From assembly GCF_037102585.1 (NCBI RefSeq), contig NW_027043829.1:2604001-2668000 (forward strand): a stretch of DNA of 64,000 bases, read 5' to 3'. Positions within the stretch are counted from its first letter, which is position 1. The number at the start of each line of letters is the position of its first letter. The notes under the pieces are model-generated. The model made no database searches. It saw only the letters and a list, made by a program, of their open reading frames with translations, and was not told the DNA's origin. The position numbers were made by a program, and so were the translations under genes. Origin of the DNA: Saccharomycopsis crataegensis. Lineage: Eukaryota > Ascomycota > Saccharomycetes > Ascoideales > Saccharomycopsidaceae. Below, in pieces: positions 1 through 10,433 of this stretch.

Positions 1-151
1 TGGTGATGGTTTGTTGTTGATTAGAAGAATTGAAGCCAGTAAAGAAATTGCTGAAACATTGGCCAGCAGCCCAAATATTACATACTTGCCAAATGGTGCC
101 AAAGAAGCTCAAGGTACCAACAACTCTTTGTTGTTGAACTTAGGTAGATAA
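1..151 (+). CDS. PHB1: Prohibitin 1, C-terminal end (partial)
   Basis: Only the last 49 codons are in the window, read in the frame starting at base 2 and ending at the TAA at 149-151. The tail GDGLLLIRRIEASKEIAETL, then a variable linker, then NNSLLLNLGR at the very end, matches the C-terminus of yeast Phb1 as I recall it. Prohibitin 1 forms ring assemblies with prohibitin 2 in the mitochondrial inner membrane; they act as a scaffold and protect membrane proteins from the m-AAA protease. The SPFH domain and N-terminal anchor lie upstream, outside the window. Nothing looks broken. Confidence 0.93.
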   Translation, partial: GDGLLLIRRIEASKEIAETLASSPNITYLPNGAKEAQGTNNSLLLNLGR

Positions 152-569
152 GTAAGTCCTCCCTTATGATGTCATTTAAGATTATTCTTCGACATTCTTG
201 AACTTTTTTCCAGCTAATGATCTATCAAACATTAATTTTGCTAGTCACTAAGCGTCTTTGAATGTTATTCATTTGTAAATAGTTGAGACTAATGTAACGA
301 CGGTTTAAATTTTTTCCAATTCTTCAAAGAGTTTGTTGTGTAAATATTTACATGTTTATCAATATTATAATATATAAAATGTAAAAATATTTATATGTTT
401 AGAAAATGTGCACTCATTAGAAATTTAGTTCATAAAACGGTAAAAATAATAGGAATTGAATAAAATCAAGAAATAATAAAACAAATGAGAAAATTAAATA
501 ACATGCAATAACAAAAAAAAAAAAAAAAGTAATTTAGAGGAAATTGATTAAAAAAATCACTGCAAAGAA
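152..569. other. Convergent 3' intergenic region
   Basis: AT-rich DNA between the 3' ends of PHB1 and the next gene on the minus strand. It holds a poly(A) run around 513-528. I see no further gene, RNA or repeat. Confidence 0.6.
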
Positions 570-2219
570 TTAATAAACCATTCTGTCTAGGCTCTTGGAG
601 GCTTTTCCCTTAACAAGATTCTTTCTATAATTTATATTGAGAGCGTTTTTTCTTGTCCCTTTTGTCTTCTTCAATCTTTTAAAATTGTTTTGAGCAACGG
701 TACATGCAATCTTCTTCACAAAAAGTTCCACCACTTTACCTTTGAATGCAAAACTATTCCACAATGATCTCTTCACAACAGCATAAAGTCGCTGTTGGAC
801 TTCGATTGGTTTTTTGTTCCAAGTTTCCTTTGTTGGCTTCCCACCATTAAGATAAATCAACTGAGTAGTGACTCTAGAAACTCTTTCACCATTAATCAAA
901 ATATCCAATCTATTGGCGATCTCCTCGATGATCAATTCAATGGATGCCACTACTGTTTGGTCCAACCCAAGAATGTTGGCAAGCTTTTCCCTTGATATGT
1001 TATCGTAGACGTAAAGCTTACCACATTTTTTGGTACCCTTAAAATATCGGTGCTGATCGAAGAAGGCATTTCTTTCTTCAGAAACCGTTTTCCCATTGGT
1101 ACCCATGGTTTGAGTGTACTGTAATTTGGAAAACAAATTATCACACTTCAAAGCAAATTCAAGAGCAACCACCATTCCGTAGTAATCATCTGAGTTGATA
1201 CCATATTGGTGTTCCCTATAGAGCAAATCGTATTCTGAAAAGAAGGTTGCGAGAAATTGATCTGGGAATTGTCCTAAACATATTTCTTTGAAGTGTTCTG
1301 GTTCAGATTTGGAATAGAACTCAATACTTCTGGGAGAGCCTGGGACCACGTCAGGGACTGGGTGTTGCTGATGATACTCTCTGGCAATGTTTGCAATGAA
1401 ATTCTCTTGAACGCTAACAGCATTACGGATTTTTTCTAATTCATTATCAGAAGTACTGCGGCGACTTCTTGAGTTGCCGTTACTATCATCGCTACAGGCT
1501 CTAGAATGCTTCTTTGATGGTGAGCCTGACTGATTTTGGATATTCATTTCTACTTGTGCTGATGTTGAGCAAGGGTCTTCCTGGGTATCAAAGATATCAA
1601 TCATTGGTACGTCTTCATTATTGACGAGTCCTGAGGAAATGGCGCTCGAAGCTAAATCTTCTTGGACTTCCGGTGGTAACTGGGCCAAAGCATTCTCGAA
1701 ACTCTCAAATAAATTATTTTGGTTGTCGCATCCAAAAGGCAAGGAGGTTTGCCTATCATTCGAGGATCCAGAGCTCTCATTTCCTTCAAGCAAGTTTTCT
1801 GAATGAGAACCAAGTAAAGATACTAGAAGCTCATCTGGAGATGAGCTGTCTTGAGATAAACCAGTAATATTTGAGGCTGGAAATTTTTCAAAAAATGATG
1901 GGTCCTCATCAGAGATCCCAAAAAGATCATGAAGTGATTTTTTTACTGCCAAATCCATTTCTTGGTCTTCGTCTTGCAATTTCACAGCTTCAGGAATAGC
2001 TTTCAAAGATTCACCTTGAGGAAGTAATGTCAAAGTGTCACCCTTAGAAGGAGCTTCCAATGATCTTTCTGGATTAGAATATGCGAGTATATCAGCTACA
2101 AAATCATCAGTTGAATATTGAAAATAATCCAATTTTTCTGTTGAACCCCAATCTCTTGCGAGCATCGTTTCGGAGGATGATTCTTCTTCAGAGGAGCAAG
2201 AGGCATCAAAGTTGAACAT
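570..2219 (-). CDS. Unrecognised acidic, Ser-rich protein, possibly nuclear
   Basis: The first ATG in frame is at 2219 and gives 549 residues; the open frame runs 17 codons further upstream without an ATG. I do not recognise the family. The N-terminal half is rich in Ser, Asp and Glu and likely disordered. A basic Ser/Arg patch (SRSRRS) lies just before the middle. The C-terminal half looks folded, with alternating helices and strands, and ends in a Lys/Arg-rich segment (NNFKRLKKTKGTRKN) that could be a nuclear localisation signal. The acidic-then-basic layout and the 1.2 kb upstream region would suit a regulated transcription-related protein, but no zinc finger, bHLH, bZIP or homeodomain is visible. 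Function is unknown. Confidence 0.75.
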   Translation of the reverse strand: MFNFDASCSSEEESSSETMLARDWGSTEKLDYFQYSTDDFVADILAYSNPERSLEAPSKGDTLTLLPQGESLKAIPEAVKLQDEDQEMDLAVKKSLHDLFGISDEDPSFFEKFPASNITGLSQDSSSPDELLVSLLGSHSENLLEGNESSGSSNDRQTSLPFGCDNQNNLFESFENALAQLPPEVQEDLASSAISSGLVNNEDVPMIDIFDTQEDPCSTSAQVEMNIQNQSGSPSKKHSRACSDDSNGNSRSRRSTSDNELEKIRNAVSVQENFIANIAREYHQQHPVPDVVPGSPRSIEFYSKSEPEHFKEICLGQFPDQFLATFFSEYDLLYREHQYGINSDDYYGMVVALEFALKCDNLFSKLQYTQTMGTNGKTVSEERNAFFDQHRYFKGTKKCGKLYVYDNISREKLANILGLDQTVVASIELIIEEIANRLDILINGERVSRVTTQLIYLNGGKPTKETWNKKPIEVQQRLYAVVKRSLWNSFAFKGKVVELFVKKIACTVAQNNFKRLKKTKGTRKNALNINYRKNLVKGKASKSLDRMVY

Positions 2220-3410
2220 ATTGTTAGAGGTGGAATATTTTTTATTAAAGATGATGTTTAGTTTATCCAAAGGTGTTAAAGAGAGTCGAGAGATCTTGCA
2301 AAAGAAATGAAAGTGGTAAAAAATCTATTCTTTTATATTGTTTTTGAATACTATCATATTCTTTTTTTTTGCTCTAAGATCTAAATATTGCTCTCAAAGC
2401 AAAATAGCAAGGTGATTTATTCCAATTTCCCAAAATATTCCGAGAGCAATTAAGAAATTGTATTCCTGACCTTTAGATAATTAACCAGGATTTCCTTCAA
2501 AAAGAAATCCAGCGGAGAAGCTGAAAAGCTTTGTAAGAGAAGTAGATTAAGAAAAATGCTTTCATTCATACGTGGAGGGCTAAGTTAGATTTGTCTAATG
2601 TCGCAAAAATTTGGCCTATACTATCAAATATCAAGGTTGATTCACTTATAATTATCCATTATTTGAATATATTTCCCACATAATAAAAAACAAAGCCGTC
2701 GGGGATCTCATCGATGAGCAAATCTGATGCTCATGCATGTTGGGGGACGCCCGCAACTCATCATGCAGGTAGCACATGCAAAAATGATTGGAAAGTGACA
2801 CAAAAAGAGACTTCTAGCAGATCAGGGTGAAGGATTATAGCCAGATTCGTACAATATCGAGCAATATAAGCAAGAACCTCTGACCAATATAAGTAAACAA
2901 TATTCATTTTAGAAAGTTCTGAAATTAGGACAAGCAATAGGAAAGTTGACAGCTGCGTTTCTCTTAACTCCCCATTTTGTCAATTAGTATTTGCAAGACT
3001 AATGTCAGTGGAAAAGACTCAATAGCCACAGACAGAACAAACCCACATATAAATTACTGCTTGATTTATTTTTTAAATTCTCGATACTTGTTACTGACCT
3101 GATATATACAAGTCCTGCTAAATCTTTCTTCCTTTCGGCCCACTGATTTGACATAAGTCTTCAAGAAGCGTGAGTCTGATGCCACTTACTATCGACCCCG
3201 AAAATATAAATATCACAAACTAGCTTCGCAAACAATAACTAAAAATTTCTTCCTCCTAAAAGAAATAAAAATAAAAAAAATTACAATAATAAAGCATACA
3301 CCATAACATTGGGGAGAAAAATTGAAAAAAAAAAATAATCTATATTGCACATAAAAATTCGTTATTCATTAAGGTTCGTCACACACTTCTTCATTGAGAT
3401 TATGATGGTT
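2220..3410. other. Long intergenic region upstream of the unknown acidic-protein gene
   Basis: About 1.2 kb between URN1 (3' end) and the start of the 570-2219 gene, both on the minus strand. It has a GC-richer patch at about 2695-2780 containing a perfect 12-bp palindrome. I see no ORF of note and no RNA gene. Confidence 0.55.
2707..2718. promoter_or_regulatory. 12-bp palindrome CTCATCGATGAG
   Basis: A perfect palindrome about 490 bp upstream of the gene at 570-2219. Each half contains CGATGAG, the core of the PAC motif that is common in front of ribosome-biogenesis genes, but the flanking bases do not match the full consensus. It is a candidate site only. Confidence 0.25.
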
Positions 3411-4817
3411 TTAGTTATTTCCCAACACCAGGTATACTTCATACAAAGTAGAAATTCTTTCTTTGGTGGGTAAAGCTTGGTACAACGTGGTTTCTCTCAC
3501 AGATTCAGGTACATTGAGGACTTTTTCCACATTCGCAAGAGCACATCGGGCCTCATCAATTGTTAGTTTTGATAGTTTCCCCACTACTTGTTCTTGGAAA
3601 AGTTGTAATATTTTGGACATGCGACCCGAGTCTTTGGATATTTCGTTGATACTCACACGCAAAATTTTAGAGTTTATCAAGAAATTATTTACAAGCTTCC
3701 GCCGCTCACCAACAGGCTTCTTCTTGAGAGTGGAAAACTCAACATAAAGTCTTTCACGGTCCTTGTCGGTGAATGAGACATCAGAGAAACCTGGCGATGA
3801 TCTATGTCGTCTCTTGAAATCAATGTAAAGTTTGTTCGCTTTGAAGTTTCTTGTTAAGAAGTCAAGATACTGAACAACCAGATTCTCCAGTACCTCAGGA
3901 GATCTCAAGAAGTCCAATGATTCCTGGGTTTTCTCATCATTGCCAACCACGGTATTAGTATCTGTGATACCAGCTTTATTATTGGTAGCAGACAAGGTGA
4001 TGGTGCACCACTTATTAAAGATCTCTTTCCTTTGAGAGTCTAATTCAATGTTCAAAAACCTGGGGTCGCTGAAAATTTTTTGAGATTCTGATTCCCATGC
4101 ATTGTAGGGGTTCAATTGGAATTCCTGTAACAATTCAATGAAATTTTGAATCTTTGAGGGATCGAGACTCTTACTGTCATCTTCGATTTCATCATCACTG
4201 ATATCATCAAGCTCATCCAAATTGATACCGTTTTCTACATCACTATCACTCTCAGATTCTGACCCAGTTTCATACTCACTGGAGGACTCGTCTTGTGCCT
4301 CTAGATCTATTGTTGCTGGTTCAGCTTCATCATCAGACTTTTCATTATCATCGTCGCTATCATCACTATCATCGTCGCTATCATCACTATCATCAGAACT
4401 TGCATACCCCGAGAGCAAGCCAATTCCTTTTTGAGTTTCCGATTTCTCTTCCTTTTCTGAATTGACAGCGGGTTGGGGGGTTGCTGCCACTTTATCCCTG
4501 TTTTCATTATGAGCATTAGTTACTTCCTCTGATTTCTGTGCAAGAATTTGCTCTGCATCTTCTTTCTTTGACACATCCTTCTTTTTCTCTTGTATTCCAG
4601 TTTGCAGTTTATCGAATACCTTCAAACCTCGGGCCTTGGCAATCAATACAAGGATCTCTTTTCTGTCCAATTGATGGACTAATCTTCCCACATCATCATT
4701 GGGATAATTCCAAACAGACTGGTTTGTCACTTTATTGTGATAGAACCGGTGACCGGTAGAGGTTATAACCAAGCTCCAATCAGAACCTTCCAAATCCACT
4801 TTGAATTTTGGAAGCAT
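3411..4817 (-). CDS. URN1: Pre-mRNA splicing factor Urn1-like (WW + FF domains)
   Basis: 468 residues starting at the ATG at 4817, close to the length I recall for S. cerevisiae Urn1. A WW domain is near residues 12-40, with the two Trp in SDWSLV and QSVWNYP and a Tyr-His pair between them. The middle is a very acidic Asp/Ser tract encoded by a small tandem repeat at about 4340-4400. An FF-type domain follows (FIELLQEFQLNPYNAWES onward, about residues 220-270), then a helical C-terminus that may hold further FF-like repeats. Urn1 associates with spliceosomal complexes; the WW domain should bind Pro-rich splicing factors. A Cbf1-like site lies 91 bp upstream of the start. Confidence 0.9.
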   Translation of the reverse strand: MLPKFKVDLEGSDWSLVITSTGHRFYHNKVTNQSVWNYPNDDVGRLVHQLDRKEILVLIAKARGLKVFDKLQTGIQEKKKDVSKKEDAEQILAQKSEEVTNAHNENRDKVAATPQPAVNSEKEEKSETQKGIGLLSGYASSDDSDDSDDDSDDSDDDNEKSDDEAEPATIDLEAQDESSSEYETGSESESDSDVENGINLDELDDISDDEIEDDSKSLDPSKIQNFIELLQEFQLNPYNAWESESQKIFSDPRFLNIELDSQRKEIFNKWCTITLSATNNKAGITDTNTVVGNDEKTQESLDFLRSPEVLENLVVQYLDFLTRNFKANKLYIDFKRRHRSSPGFSDVSFTDKDRERLYVEFSTLKKKPVGERRKLVNNFLINSKILRVSINEISKDSGRMSKILQLFQEQVVGKLSKLTIDEARCALANVEKVLNVPESVRETTLYQALPTKERISTLYEVYLVLGNN

Positions 4818-4907
4818 CTTTCAATGCACATCATCGGCTCCAGGAGTGATGAATAAGCTGAAGCTGAAGAAGAGAAAAAAAATAAAAAAATAAAGCTTTT
4901 CGATATT

Positions 4908-4918
4908 GTCATGTGACC
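4908..4918. promoter_or_regulatory. Cbf1-like site GTCATGTGACC
   Basis: Read on the minus strand this is GGTCACATGAC, which fits the Cbf1 consensus RTCACRTG. It lies 91 bp upstream of the URN1 start codon, on the promoter side. Confidence 0.4.
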
Positions 4919-5623
4919 AAAATACATACTGTTATTGCCGACTTCGCGCGATTATGGCTTGTAGTAGGGTAAGATCTATCTGGTCAGTGGTAAGCAGCGG
5001 CGGATAGAGTCTAAGAATATCGGATTTAAGATAATTCTGGAATAATACAAACAATAACTTAATAAAGTTAACAGCGTAGTAAAATATAATGATTGAATAA
5101 TGTTCTCTGTTGTCTTTCAAAAAGTAGTAGAGAGTTATTAAAAGTAGAATACGTAAAAAGTAAGAAAATATGTGTTAGAAGTAATGGTGTTATGGCTACT
5201 AACACTCAAGTGTGCGGTTAGCAAAAAGTGTTCAGGTACGACTAGTGCAACACGAGATTATCACGCGTATAGCACCCCCTCCCAAGAAAATGGCTCACCG
5301 AATCGGGAAGACCGGCGGTCTGCAAGAAACAAAGGAAAAGAGCCTCCCGTCACATCCGGAAACGCTAAATTTTTTTTTTTCCTTATATATTATTAATAAG
5401 GATGCTTTTTTTTTTCTTTACAGAGTAATAACTTGTTTTTCTTTATTCCTCGCTGTATTGTACAGATTTATTTGTTTCCAAATAAATCAGATTGTTTACC
5501 AATTGTTGACACAAAAAGCGTTCTCAAGTGACAGGCTTTGTCTTGTTATTGTCTACTGTTTTGCTTTTTCTTTGCAGGTTTGCTGGTTTGCTCTTTCTTG
5601 TAACAAATTAGATACGCAGAGAA

Positions 5624-5632
5624 TATATAAAA
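5624..5632 (+). promoter_or_regulatory. TATA box of the 5716 gene
   Basis: TATATAAAA, about 85-90 bp upstream of the ATG at 5716, a normal yeast distance. It supports the small downstream ORF being a real gene. Confidence 0.45.
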
Positions 5633-5715
5633 TTCCTAAGAAAGATCCCATTTTTCTTTCTTTAATATTATTATCATAATCACAATATAATCCAATTATT
5701 TGAGTATTTTCCATA

Positions 5716-6168
5716 ATGTCATCTCTTGCTGCTGCTCCCGCTATTGTTCTTAATGCTGGTTTTAACTCCACCACTAAGGCAAGCAATGTCAAAAGACAAC
5801 AATTCCTTCAAATCCCATTCAACATTTTAGAGTTTCCATTGGGTTTCTTGTCGTTGTTTAGTTATCTCACTCTTTTGTTCTCATTCCCTCCTTCATCCAA
5901 AACCACCCTTTTCTTATCTTCTAACCTTCCATCTAATAACACTTCTAATATTGGGATCAACAGCTTTGTCTCCAATGTGGATACTGCCAATATGGGCAAA
6001 GTGATGAGTGAATTTGTAACAACACAAGCCAGCTCAGCGGTTTCATTCTCCTTCGCATACTCGCCAAAGGTGTTGATGTTTATATTTTTCGCCATGTTTT
6101 TTGGGTTCTTCTGGAGTGTGCACCAATCCGCCATTAGTCAACACCGTTATTTGATTCCAAAACTATAA
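5716..6168 (+). CDS. Small predicted membrane protein, unknown function
   Basis: 150 residues with an ATG start. Two hydrophobic stretches are long enough to span a membrane: about residues 37-56 (LEFPLGFLSLFSYLTLLFSF) and about 117-133 (KVLMFIFFAMFFGFFW). Between them is a Ser/Asn/Thr-rich loop with several N-x-S/T sequons, which suggests a lumenal or extracellular loop if the protein enters the secretory pathway. I do not recognise a family. A TATA box upstream and an AT-rich 3' region support it as a gene. A lineage-specific protein is the simplest reading; a chance ORF cannot be excluded. Confidence 0.55.
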   Translation: MSSLAAAPAIVLNAGFNSTTKASNVKRQQFLQIPFNILEFPLGFLSLFSYLTLLFSFPPSSKTTLFLSSNLPSNNTSNIGINSFVSNVDTANMGKVMSEFVTTQASSAVSFSFAYSPKVLMFIFFAMFFGFFWSVHQSAISQHRYLIPKL

Positions 6169-7713
6169 GCAACCTACTAAAAAATTGATTATATTTTTAT
6201 CACTATTATCCATTACATTTTTCTCAATTATGTGCTTTTGCTTTTCTCTTTACGGAGACCATAGGAAATCAGTACCTTTTTTTGGGGTGATGTGATTTCC
6301 AGTATTTCTATGATTCTTTGCAATTGAAGATTTCCAATTCTATTGACAAGAAAAATAACAAGGGTAGGTTAGACCCAAATTTTTTTCAAGTCAAATCTTC
6401 TTTTGCGCTTGTGATCTCTTTTTTTGCCAATCCTATTTTCCTTTCATCTGCTCCTGATGAGGTTTCTTATGCCTTTATGATTTTACACTTTACTATTCAT
6501 TTATTCTACACCTTTACACTGGTTTTTTGGAAGGTTTTCTTTCTACCGTTTTTCTTCTTCTTTCTAATCGACCTTTTTTTGGTCTTAATATCATCATTCA
6601 CATTAAGTTTTCTCCTTTATTCTAAAGATTTTTTTTTTCTTTTTATTTGATCTGTTGGTTGTTGGTTATCAACCAATAGTCATACTATTGCACCTTCGCT
6701 GGAACTTTTCCTTTTATATTTCTTTTGATTTCCCGTTACTATAATTTGCTAATTCCTATTTCATCATTAATTACCTATGTTCATCCCATGCTCTTAATGT
6801 GAGTAACTCATTAATCTATAGATTATAGATCATATATGATGATAAATAGCCATTTTAGTTGCCCCTATGTATACATGAAAATCACGCATAACGGATTAAG
6901 ACCCTACACATCACGGCGTTACTAACTATTTGTTAGTCTCCTTTTCACAAGTATTACTACCTTTACCATTATTAGTTGAAACACCTCACATTCGTCATCA
7001 AGAGGGTGCTTGACTCAAAAATCATTAAATAAAAATCATGAAATAAAAATCATGAGACAATGATTAATATACCGGAGTTAAGAAAAATTACCAAACGTCG
7101 GTATTCTAATTCCGGCACCACACCCCGTATTAATTTGCGAATACGAAAAAGATTGAATAGAGCTCTAATTGGATAGTTAACCAATTAATTGATTCCATAT
7201 GGGTAGAATAGTAATCAAAATAGACCAATTAGCAGAGGTTCTTGGAAAAAAAAAAAAAAAAAGGAAGCAGTGGAAGATGTTGTCGTAGTTAGTGTAATCT
7301 AATTCTTCAAGAATAAGTAACGAAAATATCAATCAAATAAATCTTAACCATCTCAAGAAAGTGAAATCATTATCGTGGCATTCATAGATAGATTTCAGAT
7401 GCTTCTCACTGGTTATTTATTGAACATGCTGATCCTTAAATCAATTCATGTTGAAAAAAATGCTCAATGCAGCCAAACTTCGCAAAACAATACAAACTCC
7501 CCGCAGCAAGAAGTGTAGCAAATCTTCTGCAGAGACCATTAAAAATATATTTATAAAAAAGACTTTTTGCTTGTCAGCACTGACAGCCAATTAGTTCTAC
7601 TAGCCAGCATTGGAGCGATCTCTTAGACCTGCATGAATATGCACAGGGAATCGAATCCCTCATATTTTTTATTTTTTTCTTTTATTTTTTTACCTCAACG
7701 TGTGTTTTTGAGC

Positions 7714-7738
7714 AAAAAAAAAAAAAAAAAAAAAAAAA
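7714..7738. repeat. Poly(A) tract, 25 bp
   Basis: An uninterrupted run of 25 A on the plus strand in gene-poor DNA. It may exclude nucleosomes; no gene is attached to it. Confidence 0.9.
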
Positions 7739-8764
7739 CTGAGAGACACGAAGAGACAGGTTCCTCTATTTTTACCAGTAGATGAAACTTACTTCTTAAG
7801 GCTCTGCAAATCTTGAAAAAGCCTTACAGGAAATAGAGATATTAGTATCCACCAGCATAATTATCATCTCTGAACCGATCAGTCCGGGAGTGATTAAACT
7901 GCTGTCATGATGAATACAGAAAAATCAAATCATTGAACATTTCCTTATATGTTTGTAAACTATTTTTTGTTCCCAGCATGCTGAAGCACAGTAAAAATAC
8001 CCAGAAAGTTTCTTCAAAGTCTTCTTTAGTTTACCATCTGTAGTGGAGGTTAAATGTTTCTTGTCATAATCCGAGGTAATGCCTTTTACATGAGAATTGG
8101 TCTTGTAGTTATTGTATTGGTCGAAGCTATGTTTTCGGGTATATAAATGTTGTAGTTTGGTGTGGCATAGTGTTGATTTTTCGAGCCTAACGCGGCAATA
8201 ACAGCGTGCAATATGAAATAATATCTACATGTAGATCTCAATCACGTTAACATCTTTCATACTTGTTGGAAGCTATAACAAGGCAGGGCCCTTCAAATAG
8301 ATGAATAACCGAAATAAAAATGTGAGTATATCATGTTGACAGTATTGAATAAAAAAATACTAATTACTAGTTAATATGTATATACCAATGAAACGGTACT
8401 TTTTTATTGACACAGTATTCGCTGTTCATACGATTATTCTTTAGCAAATAATATTAGTCTACTCTCATTGAAACCAAGATTACTGAGAGATAATAATTAT
8501 AAGGATATGCCATTAGTTAGGATTCCATTATTTGCTTGGCACGCAATTAGGTCTAGACTGACGCACGGAGCTCTCACATGCTATAGTGTATTTGAAGATT
8601 TCACTTATCCATTGCCAAGATCTCCCACTTGTGCGTCCTTGTGAGGCTTGACAATGTATTGAACCATAATAAAATATTTTTTCAGGAGAGCTCATGGAAA
8701 TAATGATTTTGAAACTGACCAATATCTGCCAATAAAAGATGAAAACATCGAAGGGTCGCTCCAT

Positions 8765-8775
8765 CGACGGGTAAG
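8765..8775 (-). promoter_or_regulatory. Reb1-like site upstream of LRR relic
   Basis: The minus strand reads CTTACCCGTCG, matching the Reb1 consensus VTTACCCGNH. It lies about 139 bp upstream of the presumed start of the broken LRR copy at 8904. Comparable sites occur upstream of three other LRR copies. Confidence 0.4.
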
Positions 8776-8903
8776 CAAACCTGATATCAACAGACAATTC
8801 ACATTTCTACACAATATGCGCAGTAGTATACCTGATTGGTAAATCTGTGACAACCTCGCCTAACAATCTAATTGCCTTCCCCCGATTCTTCTACCTGATT
8901 AAT

Positions 8904-9800
8904 AATGGCGCAATAGAAATATGACTCCTAACAATTCTGGTGGGATTTCGCCTAATTCAAGTTTTACAATAACCGTTTTTTGTTGAGCCGATGATGGTTG
9001 GTTGTCGATGATGACAAATCAGCACTACTGGCATGTATTGACTCTATCTTGCAAAATTGCCTTTATTGAAAAATTTCGGGAGTTATTTCAGTATAGGTTT
9101 AAGAAACTTCTATTTTGTTTTTTGGACCTAGATCGGTGTCCTATAATCTAACTGTGAATGGCGATGTGAAAAATGTTACATAAGACCGAGGAACTAACAG
9201 CCATTCATAGAAATTGTTTTCAGTATAATGATACCACTGAAGACTGGAGCTGGTAAATAGGGAAAAAGCACCTGTATTTGGAAGAATTTCAAGCTTAGTG
9301 TCAGGACTAGGAAATGATATCAAACATGAAGTGACTGGATTTTCTAAATTTGGAGAGCTTATGGCTAGTCAATTGCATGTTTGGATTAATTGAATTGAAT
9401 AACCTATTATACCTTGAGTTACACAATGCGATAATTGATTAACGGACCATTGAATCATTGCCTAACCTGGAGAATTTGATTTTAGAATGAAATGACTTAA
9501 ATGAAATTTAAAAACTTGGAGAGTTTGGAAAATTTAAAAACTTTGAAAATACCTGAAAGCACTGCTATAACCAAGTCTAATACACAATTTAATCAAACTA
9601 ACAAGTTTCGGTTAAATCTGGGACACAGAATTAATAAAGCTGTCTTACACATCATTCCTAGAATGATGTTACTGGTCCATATGATGAGAAATTAATAGGA
9701 AATTCATATTGTTCAATATAGACGGAAATGCGGAGTTTCTGGTGATCCACTATGGTGAAACCAGATCCTAGTCTCATTTGCCTGGTCACACTGGAATTTT
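8904..9800 (+). pseudogene. Decayed F-box/LRR family copy
   Basis: A much decayed relative of the whole gene at 10434-12149. The segment at 9000-9120 is clearly alignable with bases 10500-10640: it keeps GGTTGTCGATGATGAC, TGTATTGACTCTATCTTG and a stretch like the sequence coding ELSQYKFKN. Farther on, 9340-9580 retains LRR-like pieces such as NLESLENLKTLKIP. The start is placed by analogy at an ATG at about 8904, and the end near 9800 is uncertain. Many frameshifts and stops are present and no long frame survives. Its position just upstream of the whole copy suggests an old tandem duplication. Confidence 0.75.
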
Positions 9801-10433
9801 GAGCATAAGCTCAAATACTATTATTGATGACAACAATCATTTTTAAAGCATAAATGGAAACATAGATCTCTCTACGACAGAATATAGTAGCAACGATGAG
9901 ATTTCATACCCTTTTTCTCGTGTGTGGGTGTGGGTGAGTCGAATTTCCGCAAAGTGATGGCTGAATAAATCAATAAATACCGCCGCATGCTGTATCTGTG
10001 CCCGATAATTGATACCATCATAATGGTGTATACATAATTGCCAATAATTACCACATCAATGGTATGTGTCACTAGTACACATTTAATTACCTATGTGCAT
10101 GGGATTCATTAGGGAATAATATTAACGTATTCTTATTAGCGCAAGGATTATAAGATGATTCCAAAGACTTCTTGTCGGCAAAGCTTCCTTTCAGTGGCAC
10201 TTTTATGGATAGGGATAAGAACGGGTTAACTTGCTGTTTTTCATGGAGAAAAGTTTATATCTGAGTGGATCATCGTCGGGTAAGTCATAACTAACAAAGC
10301 ATTTTCAGAATTTACAACAATAACCGATCAAAACGGTTTTCATCTCGTCAGTCCATGAATGCCAAATGATGGTAAGCCTAAGACCACCTAATTATATTAC
10401 TCTTCTCACTTTTATGTTGATATCTAATAAATA
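9801..10433. other. Intergenic region before the first whole LRR gene
   Basis: About 630 bp of AT-rich DNA with a Reb1-like site at 10274-10284 and no supported ORF. It is the presumed promoter of the gene at 10434. Confidence 0.5.
10274..10284 (-). promoter_or_regulatory. Reb1-like site, promoter of LRR gene
   Basis: The minus strand reads CTTACCCGACG, fitting VTTACCCGNH, 150-160 bp upstream of the ATG at 10434. The spacing resembles that at the other LRR copies. Confidence 0.4.

Larger units (their letters stand above)
4818..5715. other. Divergent intergenic region URN1 / small membrane protein
   Basis: About 900 bp. A Cbf1-like site is near URN1 and a TATA box lies before the 5716 gene. 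An open frame at 5212-5679 has no ATG start and I do not support it. The GC-richer part at about 5180-5360 matches nothing I recognise. Confidence 0.5.
6169..8903. other. 2.7-kb gene-poor stretch
   Basis: No ORF here has convincing coding character. The Phe-rich frame at 6318-6650 sits in T-rich DNA and is probably noise. There is a direct repeat of AAATAAAAATCATG at about 7026-7053, a poly(A) run at 7246-7262 and a 25-A run at 7714-7738. A tRNA-like hairpin pair followed by T-runs at about 7630-7680 is discussed under rejected items. A Reb1-like site near the end belongs to the LRR relic downstream. Confidence 0.5.

Noticed and set aside
5212-5679. 155-codon open frame on the plus strand
   Set aside because: No ATG at the start, Phe/Leu-rich reading of T-rich DNA, no recognisable domain.
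6318-6650. 110-codon Phe-rich open frame
   Set aside because: Low-complexity translation of T-rich DNA without a promoter signal or family.
7590-7680. tRNA-like 3' half: hairpin GCATGAATATGC, then AGGGAATCGAATCCCT, then T-runs
   Set aside because: No A box, anticodon arm or acceptor stem can be placed and the T-loop would be one base short.
8092-8102. GCCTTTTACA, resembling the invariant loop of U5 snRNA
   Set aside because: The flanks do not pair to form the U5 stem and no Sm site follows at the right distance.
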